Shown: positions 1 to 5,886 of the stretch, piece after piece
How positions within the stretch are numbered: position 1 is the stretch's first letter
Layout of the letters: the number at the start of each line of letters is the position of its first letter
Origin: a virus
DNA length: 21,256 nucleotides
Direction: 5' to 3' (one strand)
Virus record (IMG/VR): IMGVR_UViG_3300048571_000232
Coordinates: 1-21,256 of that record
Position numbers and translations under genes: made by a program
The notes under the pieces: model-generated
Database searches by the model: none
Seen by the model: the letters and a program-made list of their open reading frames with translations, nothing else
Told to the model about the DNA's origin: nothing

Positions 1-594
1 AAGATCATCTTGAAACTGAAGGAGTACACCGGACCTTCTGCCGGGGGCAACACTCCCGACCAGGCGTCCACCTTCAAGATTCCGATGAAGACGATCATTA
101 CCGCCCAGCGGAACCTGTATTCCACAGGCGATGCTCGGGCGTTCCATGACTCGATCGGCAGTATGACGCTGCTCCGCGACTTCCGCCGATGGGAAGATCG
201 GGTTTACATCCAAAAGCTCCTGGAAACCCCCAATGTCTACAATCCGGATGATGTGGCAGATGGCGGCATCTACCCGCTTGGGCCTCAGCAGTTCGCCGTC
301 AAGCGTGACTTGTTGACGGTTGTTGAGCGCCTGCAAACGGCTAACGCTCCCGTGTTTGAAGATGGCAACTATGCCTGCCTGTGTTCTCCACGTTTTCTGA
401 AGCACCTGCGTCAAGACCCTGATTTCCGTCAGGTCGCGCAGTATCCTGGATACGCTCCAGTCCAGTCGATGATCCCAGGCGCTTACGGCGTCACTCCGGC
501 TCAGATCCCTTTCATGTCTCATCCGAATGCGATGATCATGGGCGGCTCTCAAATGGGTCAGGCGATGTCGGTGAACGGAGCAATGGTGATGCCT
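1..594 (+). CDS. Major capsid protein, N4-gp56-like, exon 1 (5' partial)
   Basis: First exon of the capsid shell protein. The frame is open from base 1, so the true start lies upstream of the window; the TTG at 10 is not a credible start. The 198 visible codons include an EYTGP segment near the start, a YPLGPQQFAVKRD region, and NYACLCSPRFLKHLRQDPDF followed by a YPGYAP turn, which resembles the 'structural hP..l.dLr.d..f' block of N4-gp56-type capsid proteins. The frame meets a stop at 637-639, but the coding sequence is interpreted as ending at T594 because a group I intron begins there. Joining to exon 2 at 1741 keeps frame and gives ...NGAMVMP-ITQVTGIVFEGVRFF. The family call rests on my recognition of the pattern; the split-gene structure rests on the RNA elements seen in the intron. 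Confidence 0.82.
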
Positions 595-1740
595 AAAAAT
601 ACGATTAAAGCTTTCTGCCGCTTGGCAATCAAAGCTTAACCAGTGGGCATCTAAAACAGGGTGAATTGTCTGGAACGCCATCAACGACGGCTTAGCAAAC
701 CGATCGTGGCCAATCAGCAGCCAAGCCAGTCAGGAATGATTTGGAAGGTCCAACGACTAACACCCGAGTCCAGACCGGACAGTAATGGTGACACGAGCGC
801 CCTGGCACTGAACTATGAAAACCAAATAGCAGCCTGTTCTTTTTTCCTCGGAATTGAAACCTCGCAATCCTCGTAAAGCCAGCGAACAACTGGCCCCGCT
901 GAAGAGAGCGAGAGCCTGTAAAAAGTCTTCCCTGAAGGAAGTTTCCGGTGAGTTAAGTGAGCCGAAGGATTAGGGAGTTCCTCTCGAACCCATTCAGCAA
1001 CACTTTCGCATAGCGGCAAGGAACAAGACCCTAGGTAAAGGGATTTTGCTTTCCCGTCTACATGCCCATCCCCGTCAAACACCCCTCTGAGAAAATGCTT
1101 CCGAAGAGACTTTTTAAGATTGCTGGGCGCTGTATTGCGCTCGGTGTCATAAGTCATTCCATGAAGCTGAAGATCCGCAACGATCGCTCGACTGTAAACC
1201 CGAATTCTGCCAGAGTCCTTTTTGCCCTCTCTCTTGAGACGTTCTAAGGGTTTCGCTAAATTCAGCTCTTGAGTAAGCCGCTCAAGAACAACACAGTCTG
1301 GCTCCTGAAGCTCGATGGCGGTGAAGCACCCTTTCCCGGTGTTTTCTATATGTCCATCGGTAATCAGAAGTCCAAGAAAGTACGCTTGACATTCTGATGT
1401 TATTTCTTTGAAGTAATCAGAGTTCAAGTCCTTCAGGTGAGGCACCCCCTCTCCTGGCAGCAACACTTCTTGAGTTGTGCGGTTCGTTCGACAGGATGTC
1501 TTGGCGTATCTCGATTTGACGCCCAGCTTCTTTCTTAGCTGGTGGATCGTTGAGATTGCCACCCCTTGCTGATCGGCAATCTGCTGGTCGCTTAAACGAT
1601 CGGTGAGACTGTCTAAAGCTTCCCGAGAAAGATCGAATGGTTTACCTTGCATGGCTGCTACCTGGTTAAAGTTTAGTGCGTGATATAGTCTGACCTCGCT
1701 CGTGAGAAGAGCGAGAACTAGGAGATAAAGAGCTTCTAGG
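595..1740 (+). ncRNA. Group I self-splicing intron in the capsid gene
   Basis: All core elements are visible. P1 pairs exon GATGCCT (588-594) with GGGCATC (645-651), giving seven pairs and ending in the diagnostic U594-G645 wobble. L1 folds into its own hairpin (605-614/631-639, 616-619/624-627). P3 is 659-663/761-765. P4 is 666-672/718-724 with one mismatch. P5 is 677-680/707-710. P7 is GACTA (755-759)/TAGTC (1686-1690), inside the conserved R-like CCAACGACTAA and S-like GATATAGTC motifs. P8 is ten pairs, 805-814/1670-1679. P9 is 1695-1701/1709-1715, and a last stem is 1718-1724/1733-1739. G1740 follows directly as the terminal guanosine. The 1146-nt length is a multiple of three, and removal fuses the two capsid exons in frame. 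P10 is weak (A1741-U644, U1742-G643). Confidence 0.93.
813..1652 (-). CDS. LAGLIDADG homing endonuclease encoded antisense in the intron
   Basis: A 279-residue DNA endonuclease that would cut intronless alleles of the capsid gene and drive intron copying. It has two LAGLIDADG helices: AYFLGLLITDG (residues 90-100) and FLRGVFDGDGHV (187-198), each with its catalytic acidic residue. An N-terminal helix-turn-helix-like stretch (LSDQQIADQQGVAISTIHQL, about 20-39) is probably an accessory DNA-binding module. The frame is open further upstream to 1823, but ATG1652 is chosen because it follows an AGG-like ribosome site and keeps the gene inside the P8 loop rather than running over P7-P9 and exon 2. 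Its stop codon (815-813) lies in the 5' strand of P8. It is antisense to the capsid gene, so it needs its own promoter; I see no strong one. It appears intact. Confidence 0.88.
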   Translation of the reverse strand: MQGKPFDLSREALDSLTDRLSDQQIADQQGVAISTIHQLRKKLGVKSRYAKTSCRTNRTTQEVLLPGEGVPHLKDLNSDYFKEITSECQAYFLGLLITDGHIENTGKGCFTAIELQEPDCVVLERLTQELNLAKPLERLKREGKKDSGRIRVYSRAIVADLQLHGMTYDTERNTAPSNLKKSLRKHFLRGVFDGDGHVDGKAKSLYLGSCSLPLCESVAEWVREELPNPSAHLTHRKLPSGKTFYRLSLSSAGPVVRWLYEDCEVSIPRKKEQAAIWFS

Positions 1741-2073
1741 ATAACACAAGTGACAGGCATCGTGTTTGAAGGAGTCCGCTTCTTCGTTACAAACAACCTC
1801 CCTAAACAACGGGTGAACCTCACCTACACCGCACTCGCGGCAGGTGCTAACGCGGCCAGAAACCCGATCGGTCCCGGCATCCGTGAAGCGGACCTGGGCA
1901 TCTTCTTCGGCCCTCAAGCGGTGGGCGTCGGCGTCTGCGGCATGGGTCCAGAAGTGTTGCTCAACAACAACGACGACTTCTCGCGGTTCATCATTGCAAT
2001 CTGGCGCATGTATGGCGCTTTTGGATTGCTCAATGAAAATTTCGTGCAAGTCGCACGAACCTACGGAGAGTAA
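1741..2073 (+). CDS. Major capsid protein, exon 2 (C-terminal part)
   Basis: Encodes the last 110 residues of the capsid protein. It opens with ITQVTGIVFEGVRFFVTNNLP, matching the conserved 'G.i.Gvrf..tn' strand of N4-gp56-type capsid proteins, and continues with IFFGPQAVGVGVCGMGPEV, the family's late 'fG..A....' element. It ends RMYGAFGLLNENFVQVART. A GTG at 1750 with the same frame exists, but no ribosome site precedes it and the product would be only a capsid fragment. Together with exon 1 this gives at least 308 residues, normal for this family. The stop at 2071-2073 is followed six bases later by the next structural gene. Confidence 0.85.
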   Translation: MTQVTGIVFEGVRFFVTNNLPKQRVNLTYTALAAGANAARNPIGPGIREADLGIFFGPQAVGVGVCGMGPEVLLNNNDDFSRFIIAIWRMYGAFGLLNENFVQVARTYGE

Positions 2074-2079
2074 TCATTC

Positions 2080-2751
2080 ATGACAAATCCGACCTATCCC
2101 AACTTGGCGCTGGGTAACATCATCAATCCGCATCTAGATCAAAGCTTTGAACCTATTCCAGGGTTCGTGCTGCGAAAACAGATCGCGTATTTCGAGGTTG
2201 ACCCAACCGACGCCAAAACCATCCATCCCTTGCGGATGCCCTATACGGGTTCCCGCGAAATCATCCGCCCGGACGATCGCCTGCTCCTCAGCGGAAGTCA
2301 GGTGTTCTACGGAACGGGCCTTCGGATTCCCAAAAACATCCCCTTCCTCGGGGTCGCCAGCTTAATCCTTAAAACCGATCTTCCGGCGACGGCGTTTGTA
2401 GTGCCATTCCCCCATGCCCCCCGAGATCTGTATACAGCGCTCTTGGGCCAGCGGGTAACGGCAATGAACTCTCCGACAATGCCTGCGTCTCCAGCGCTGA
2501 AGCCCTTCTTTGGGATCGACAGTGTATCAGATGTGATCATGACTCAAGGCCCGTTCCAAGCTAACGGAATCTTGGCTGCACCTTCGGAGACTGATGCCAC
2601 CATGGTCGTCGAGTCTAATGTGCCGCTGCAAGTTACGGGCAAGCGCGACCAAATCCTTCGGGTAATTGTCGAGCTGTACACCTGTGGCTTAGCGCTGCCG
2701 ACTCAACGCCAGGATTTATGGGGTTACAACAACCTCACCATGGAGGTTTAG
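2080..2751 (+). CDS. Virion structural protein, GN-I-N domain (capsid-associated)
   Basis: A 223-residue protein directly downstream of the capsid gene, with a GGAG ribosome site about ten bases before the ATG. I do not recognise a named family. Its beginning (LALGNIINPHLDQ...) and following AYFEVDPTDA strand match the beginnings of the next gene (ASGNVIN...GYIHIDPEDD) and of the giant Ig-repeat protein at 7266 (ATGNLIN...GYIDVKSTDA). A later block, IRPDDRLLLSGSQVFYGTG, resembles LEPDRVAVLPTDFKINHFA in the giant protein. The composition is beta-rich with no signal peptide or membrane helix. Position next to the capsid gene suggests a decoration, vertex or neck protein; that role is inferred. 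Confidence 0.72.
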   Translation: MTNPTYPNLALGNIINPHLDQSFEPIPGFVLRKQIAYFEVDPTDAKTIHPLRMPYTGSREIIRPDDRLLLSGSQVFYGTGLRIPKNIPFLGVASLILKTDLPATAFVVPFPHAPRDLYTALLGQRVTAMNSPTMPASPALKPFFGIDSVSDVIMTQGPFQANGILAAPSETDATMVVESNVPLQVTGKRDQILRVIVELYTCGLALPTQRQDLWGYNNLTMEV

Positions 2752-3411
2752 ATGACGATCGCCAGTGGCAACGTAATCAACCGGGAGAACCTGCTGGGGG
2801 TGGACTACCCCTTCGGTGTTTGGTTCTCCCGGCCAGTCGGGTACATTCATATCGACCCAGAGGATGACTTGCTGACAACAAGCTTCTGGGTTTACGAAGA
2901 AGCCCAAGCGCCCCCGGTAAAAGAGAAGTCCCGGCTCAAGGTGAAGCTCCCCAAAGGGCTTTACCTATACTTGTTTGGAGTGGCGGTGCCTCGGGGCGTC
3001 GCACCGCTCTCGACCAATATATTTAGCGCTAATACGGCTCCAATTATCTATACGCCTGACCCGCTGACGGGCGATCTGAAGGAAACGGGGATTGGCCCAT
3101 TGGTACCATTCTCGACGCCGATTCCAATCGCCCCCATGCTGCTCAAGATCTACGATCCACTTTTCCCATTGAATGAGCTATCCGAATCCAAAAACGCCTA
3201 CCCGCTTCCTGGCTTTGACGCAGGGGCGGCGGTGCCGTTGGTGGAGAATAGCTATCTCAAAATCAATACGGGAACACCGATCGTCCTCAGCCCCGAGGCG
3301 CTCAAGGCCAAGAAACCGCTTCGGATTGCGATCGTTGTCGCAGGCTGGAAGAAGGATGTCCTAAGCGTTTCGGTTGGCGATATCGGGGGGTGGTCAACCA
3401 ATGACTACTAG
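2752..3411 (+). CDS. Virion structural protein, paralogue of the preceding gene
   Basis: A 219-residue protein whose ATG abuts the preceding stop (TAGATG) and has GGAGG five bases upstream, so the two are translated from one message. It starts MTIASGNVINRENLLG, which lines up with MQTATGNLINDARWG of the giant protein at 7266. A GYIHIDPEDD strand follows, and near the C-terminus KPLRIAIVVAGWKKDV lines up with the RDQILRVIVELYTCG region of the previous gene. No known family was recognised beyond this shared domain. It is probably another capsid-associated subunit. Its last bases overlap the start of the next gene. Confidence 0.72.
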   Translation: MTIASGNVINRENLLGVDYPFGVWFSRPVGYIHIDPEDDLLTTSFWVYEEAQAPPVKEKSRLKVKLPKGLYLYLFGVAVPRGVAPLSTNIFSANTAPIIYTPDPLTGDLKETGIGPLVPFSTPIPIAPMLLKIYDPLFPLNELSESKNAYPLPGFDAGAAVPLVENSYLKINTGTPIVLSPEALKAKKPLRIAIVVAGWKKDVLSVSVGDIGGWSTNDY

Positions 3412-4030
3412 CACCCATCGACATCCAAAATGGGGCGAGGGACAAATCATCGGTTGGTTCGATCAGGACATGGTGATGTTCAAATCGAACCACGGCAAGA
3501 CGATGTTACGGGAGGCGACCTTAACGCCTCTTGAGCAAAGCCAGCCAATGCCGATCGCCACTCCTCAAACCTTAGCGACTGAGCCTCCCGAGCTACAGCC
3601 GCCCCAGACCTTCACCCCGGCACCTGCTCAAGAGGCGACTCCTGAATTCGTGCCGACTGAGGCGACTCCTGAATTCGTGCCGACTGAGGCGACTCCTGAA
3701 TTCGTGCCGACTGAGGCGACTCCTGAATTCGTGCCGACTGAGGCGGTACTGGCCGGACTTGCTCAAGAGGCAACTAAAAACCCTCGCCAGCGCAAGAAGC
3801 AGCCAGCACCGAAACCTGCTTCGACAAAGCTGGACCTAAACAAGGTCAAGGTCTCTACCGAGATCTCAGACGTTTTCCCCAGGCTGGGGAAAATCGGGGC
3901 CAAGAAGTTGTTTGACAAAACCCCCTCTGCGGGATGGGTTTCGTTAAACTCTGTTCGGGACTTCTGCGGGGACTTGTTCCCAACACAGGAATCTTGGGAC
4001 GCGTTTACTCAACTGTTTGAGGTGAACTGA
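3401..4030 (+). CDS. Phage protein with four tandem EATPEFVPT repeats
   Basis: A 209-residue protein. ATG3401 is chosen over an upstream in-frame ATG at 3374 because it overlaps the previous stop (ATGACTACTAG) and has a G-rich ribosome site (GGGGGGTGG) at proper distance. Residues about 1-45 form a compact start containing HPKWGEGQIIGWFDQDMVM, resembling small beta-barrel modules that bind partners. A long Pro/Ala/Thr/Glu-rich linker follows, with four perfect nine-residue repeats, then a Lys-rich patch (KNPRQRKKQPAPKP). The C-terminal domain is about 65 residues (LGKIGAKKLFDKTP...). The layout of two small domains joined by a flexible linker suggests a scaffold or connector protein; the function is unknown. 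Confidence 0.7.
   Translation: MTTSTHRHPKWGEGQIIGWFDQDMVMFKSNHGKTMLREATLTPLEQSQPMPIATPQTLATEPPELQPPQTFTPAPAQEATPEFVPTEATPEFVPTEATPEFVPTEATPEFVPTEAVLAGLAQEATKNPRQRKKQPAPKPASTKLDLNKVKVSTEISDVFPRLGKIGAKKLFDKTPSAGWVSLNSVRDFCGDLFPTQESWDAFTQLFEVN
3632..3739 (+). repeat. Perfect 4 x 27-bp in-frame tandem repeat
   Basis: Four identical 27-bp units start at 3632, 3659, 3686 and 3713, each encoding EATPEFVPT, with a six-base partial fifth copy (to 3745). No base differs among the four copies, which points to recent expansion by slippage or unequal recombination. Copy number probably varies between relatives and would only change linker length in nine-residue steps. Confidence 0.97.
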
Positions 4031-4521
4031 TGCAGCTCGATCAACAGGACCGCGATCGGTGCTATTTCCACCTGGGTTACGGGACAGGGGCTGGCATTCC
4101 CGCTCAAGATCTGGCGCAGCTTGAAGAGGCGATGCGCCAGATCCGTGGGCAGTACCAGTACAACCGAATTGTTCAAATGCTCGACCAGCTCGACAAGACC
4201 TGGGACGACTACTTGGTCAAGGAGAACGAGCTGACGACGAAAGAGATCACGGCAGGAGACTACAACCGATCGGTCGTCCGGTCGGCCAGCCAGCAGCAGG
4301 CCAACGCCTTCATCCGATCGAACTACGACCAAATGGTTGACGACTTGGCCCATGAAATGTGGGTACCTAATTACCGAGCCGAGAAGACTCTACGCTATCG
4401 GTTTGAACGCAATAGCTCTGAATACATCAAAGCAGTCCCCGGCCCTGCCGACACTTCGGTGGGCGGGGCACAATGGGAACTGCTGACATCAGGCGGGGCT
4501 AGTGGTATTTCGGGGTTCTAA
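4030..4521 (+). CDS. Putative head/neck protein
   Basis: A 163-residue protein whose ATG overlaps the preceding stop (TGATG), so translation is coupled. The N-terminus DRDRCYFHLGYGTGAGIPAQDLAQLEEAMRQI, followed by helical segments with YNRIVQMLDQLDKTWDDYL, has the look of small proteins I associate with the head or neck region of cyanobacterial phages; I cannot name the family. The C-terminus is Gly/Ser-rich (LTSGGASGISGF). The last 45 coding bases are repeated exactly at 5307-5351, where they again end in a stop in the same frame, so the 3' end of this gene exists twice around the regulator cassette. Confidence 0.62.
   Translation: MQLDQQDRDRCYFHLGYGTGAGIPAQDLAQLEEAMRQIRGQYQYNRIVQMLDQLDKTWDDYLVKENELTTKEITAGDYNRSVVRSASQQQANAFIRSNYDQMVDDLAHEMWVPNYRAEKTLRYRFERNSSEYIKAVPGPADTSVGGAQWELLTSGGASGISGF
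4475..4519 (+). repeat. 45-bp direct repeat, copy 1 (inside gene 3' end)
   Basis: Bases 4475-4519 are identical to 5307-5351. Copy 1 encodes the C-terminus ELLTSGGASGISGF of the neck-like protein and runs to its TAA stop. The two copies are 832 bp apart and bound the minus-strand regulator gene. Confidence 0.97.
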
Positions 4522-5228
4522 ACGACGCCATAGCGCTCAAGCATTGCCTGGAAATCATCCGCCGCTAATTGAACGACGCTAGAGATTTCAGAATGGCCTT
4601 GAGCGTCTGCTTTTTTCAACCCACAACACTGCATCTCCTGCAATACCATCAACCGCCCCAACTCTTCAGGAGTGGCGTGGTCTCTTGCCGTCTTGCCACC
4701 TCGTTCAGCTTTGATAATCGCAGGCTCTGCTCCCATGCAGACCTTGGTATTGATTGTGTTGACGTGCTGATAAGTGACGGGGCTGATACCGTCTCGTTTT
4801 TTGATTTCGCCCATCAAAGGATGGTACTTGGAGAGATACTTTTTGGTCGCCTCTTCTGCGATCGTCTGCAACTTCCCAACATCAGTAACTCTTGCCAGCG
4901 CTGCCAGCGCTAATTCTTCAGGCGCTTCAATATACTTGAGCAGCAATTCAACCGCCGATCGTCGAGTGTCCCCGCCAACCTTCCCTGGCAGTAAGCTGAC
5001 GATCTCAATGATTGTTCTTTTGTCGGTAACAGGGGTCTCCTTCTGTCCAGCGCCAGGGAATTTGTAGGTAGTTACATTTGTAACAACCTCTGGATACTGT
5101 CCTACGAGCCGCTTCCAGACAAGCCGCTGATTCTGTTTTTGCGCGATGAATTGAATTGCGTCATAGACAGAGAAAAGCTCGTCGGTCGTTTTACGAACAT
5201 TTGGTTCACTGAATTTAATTAGACTCAT
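4518..5228 (-). CDS. BRO-N-like phage regulator/antirepressor
   Basis: A 236-residue putative DNA-binding regulator on the strand opposite to the structural block. Residues about 18-105 (VYDAIQFIAQKQNQRLVWKR...TYKFPGAGQKETPVTDKRTIIEIVSLLPG...AVELLLKYI) follow the order of a BRO-N/antirepressor domain: a 'Da...' helix, a polar strand, a 'T...l..l..llP' helix, then a closing helix. The C-terminal half is helical (GEIKKRDGISPVTYQHVNTI), possibly a second DNA-binding or oligomerisation part. It has no clear Shine-Dalgarno. It overlaps the end of the neck-like gene by four bases, and the 45-bp repeats on both sides mark it as an inserted cassette. Motifs upstream and within the gene suggest self-regulation. 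The family assignment is by pattern only. Confidence 0.58.
   Translation of the reverse strand: MSLIKFSEPNVRKTTDELFSVYDAIQFIAQKQNQRLVWKRLVGQYPEVVTNVTTYKFPGAGQKETPVTDKRTIIEIVSLLPGKVGGDTRRSAVELLLKYIEAPEELALAALARVTDVGKLQTIAEEATKKYLSKYHPLMGEIKKRDGISPVTYQHVNTINTKVCMGAEPAIIKAERGGKTARDHATPEELGRLMVLQEMQCCGLKKADAQGHSEISSVVQLAADDFQAMLERYGVV
5067..5088. promoter_or_regulatory. Inverted GGTAGTTACA-type operator candidate inside the regulator gene
   Basis: GGTAGTTACA at 5067-5076, a TT spacer, then TGTAACAACC at 5079-5088 form a near-perfect inverted repeat with one mismatched pair. The same half-site occurs twice upstream of the gene. Binding by the regulator itself is an inference. Confidence 0.4.
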
Positions 5229-5243
5229 TTTGTCTGTACAGAT

Positions 5244-5292
5244 TGTAACTACCTCTAAATAGTAACAGGTTCTGACAGGTGTAACTACCTCT
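5244..5292 (-). promoter_or_regulatory. Two direct operator half-sites upstream of the regulator
   Basis: On the minus strand the 13-mer AGAGGTAGTTACA occurs at 5292-5280 and again at 5256-5244, with 36-bp periodicity. The promoter-proximal copy overlaps a possible -10 box, TACAAT (minus strand, 5247-5242), about 14 bases before the ATG. Three to four turns of spacing would suit cooperative binding and autoregulation; this is inferred from position. Confidence 0.42.
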
Positions 5293-5306
5293 TATCCGAT
5301 CGATGC

Positions 5307-5351
5307 GGGAACTGCTGACATCAGGCGGGGCTAGTGGTATTTCGGGGTTCT
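5307..5351 (+). repeat. 45-bp direct repeat, copy 2 (reconstitutes gene 3' end)
   Basis: Exact copy of 4475-4519. Read in the same frame it again encodes ELLTSGGASGISGF, here ending at a TGA (5350-5352 region) instead of TAA. The upstream coding sequence is absent, so this is a detached 3' gene end. Confidence 0.96.
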
Positions 5352-5487
5352 GACCGAAAAGCGGGGCGCAAGCCCCTAGCTTCAGATATGGGGTCTAGCC
5401 TGTAGCGGCTTCAGCCGCCTAGAAGTATTTACAAAGACTTTGTATAACGTTTGCGAAATATCTAGCTGAGTGCTGTATAACTATAGT

Positions 5488-5886
5488 ATGAAGCCAAAAT
5501 ACAAGCACAACAACAACATCACCTACTCTTGTAAATATCATGTCGTCTGGTGCCCCAAGTATCGCCGTAAGGTCTTGATTGAAGGCGTAGACATTCGACT
5601 TAAGGAAATCCTTTTAGAAGTTGCTACAGAGTTCAACAGCGAGTTAATTGAAATGGAGGTAATGCCAGACCACGTACATATTCTGGTTGAGTGCGATCCT
5701 CAGTTCGGGATTGCCAAGCTGGTCAGGCATATGAAAGGTCGGTCATCCCGTTTTTTGCGTCAAGAATTTCCTTGGCTGAAAGGGCGGCTACCGACACTCT
5801 GGACTAACAGCTATTTCGTTTCAACTGTCGGCGGTGCGCCTATCTCAGTGATTAAGCAATATATTGAGAATCAAAAAAATGTCTAG
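5488..5886 (+). CDS. tnpA: IS200/IS605 transposase TnpA (Y1 HUH)
   Basis: A 132-residue single-strand transposase that nicks and rejoins hairpin ends through a 5'-phosphotyrosine. It has the HUH metal motif in MPDHVHILV (H62, H64) and the catalytic tyrosine in VIKQYIENQ (Y125). It also has the family's early YHVVWCPKYRRKVL strand and LWTNSYFVSTVGG block. Start ATG5488 is chosen because it opens the conserved sequence (MKPKYKHNNNITYSCKYHVVW); the upstream TTG at 5470 adds nothing family-like. Full length for the family and apparently active. Its end overlaps the tnpB start by eight bases, implying coupled translation. Confidence 0.95.
   Translation: MKPKYKHNNNITYSCKYHVVWCPKYRRKVLIEGVDIRLKEILLEVATEFNSELIEMEVMPDHVHILVECDPQFGIAKLVRHMKGRSSRFLRQEFPWLKGRLPTLWTNSYFVSTVGGAPISVIKQYIENQKNV

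Noticed and set aside
10-12. TTG at 10 as capsid gene start
   Set aside because: The frame stays open to base 1 and the family is longer at the N-terminus, so the gene is cut by the window edge.
595-639. Extension of the capsid exon to the stop at 637-639
   Set aside because: These bases form the structured L1 loop of the intron (hairpins 605-639), and P1 places the splice site at 594.
661-876. Open frame of 71 codons on the plus strand within the intron
   Set aside because: It overlaps the P3-P8 core, has no ribosome site and encodes nothing family-like.
638-1750. Alternative intron limits ending at G1750 with a splice after T637
   Set aside because: It also keeps frame, but its P1 has only four weak pairs; the 588-594/645-651 P1 is far better and G1740 directly follows the last helix.
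1653-1823. Upstream extension of the homing endonuclease frame
   Set aside because: It would run through P7, P9 and exon 2 and has no start supported by a ribosome site; the sequence is hydrophobic and unlike the family.
3632-3739. CRISPR-like repeat array
   Set aside because: The repeats are directly abutting without spacers and lie in frame in a coding region.
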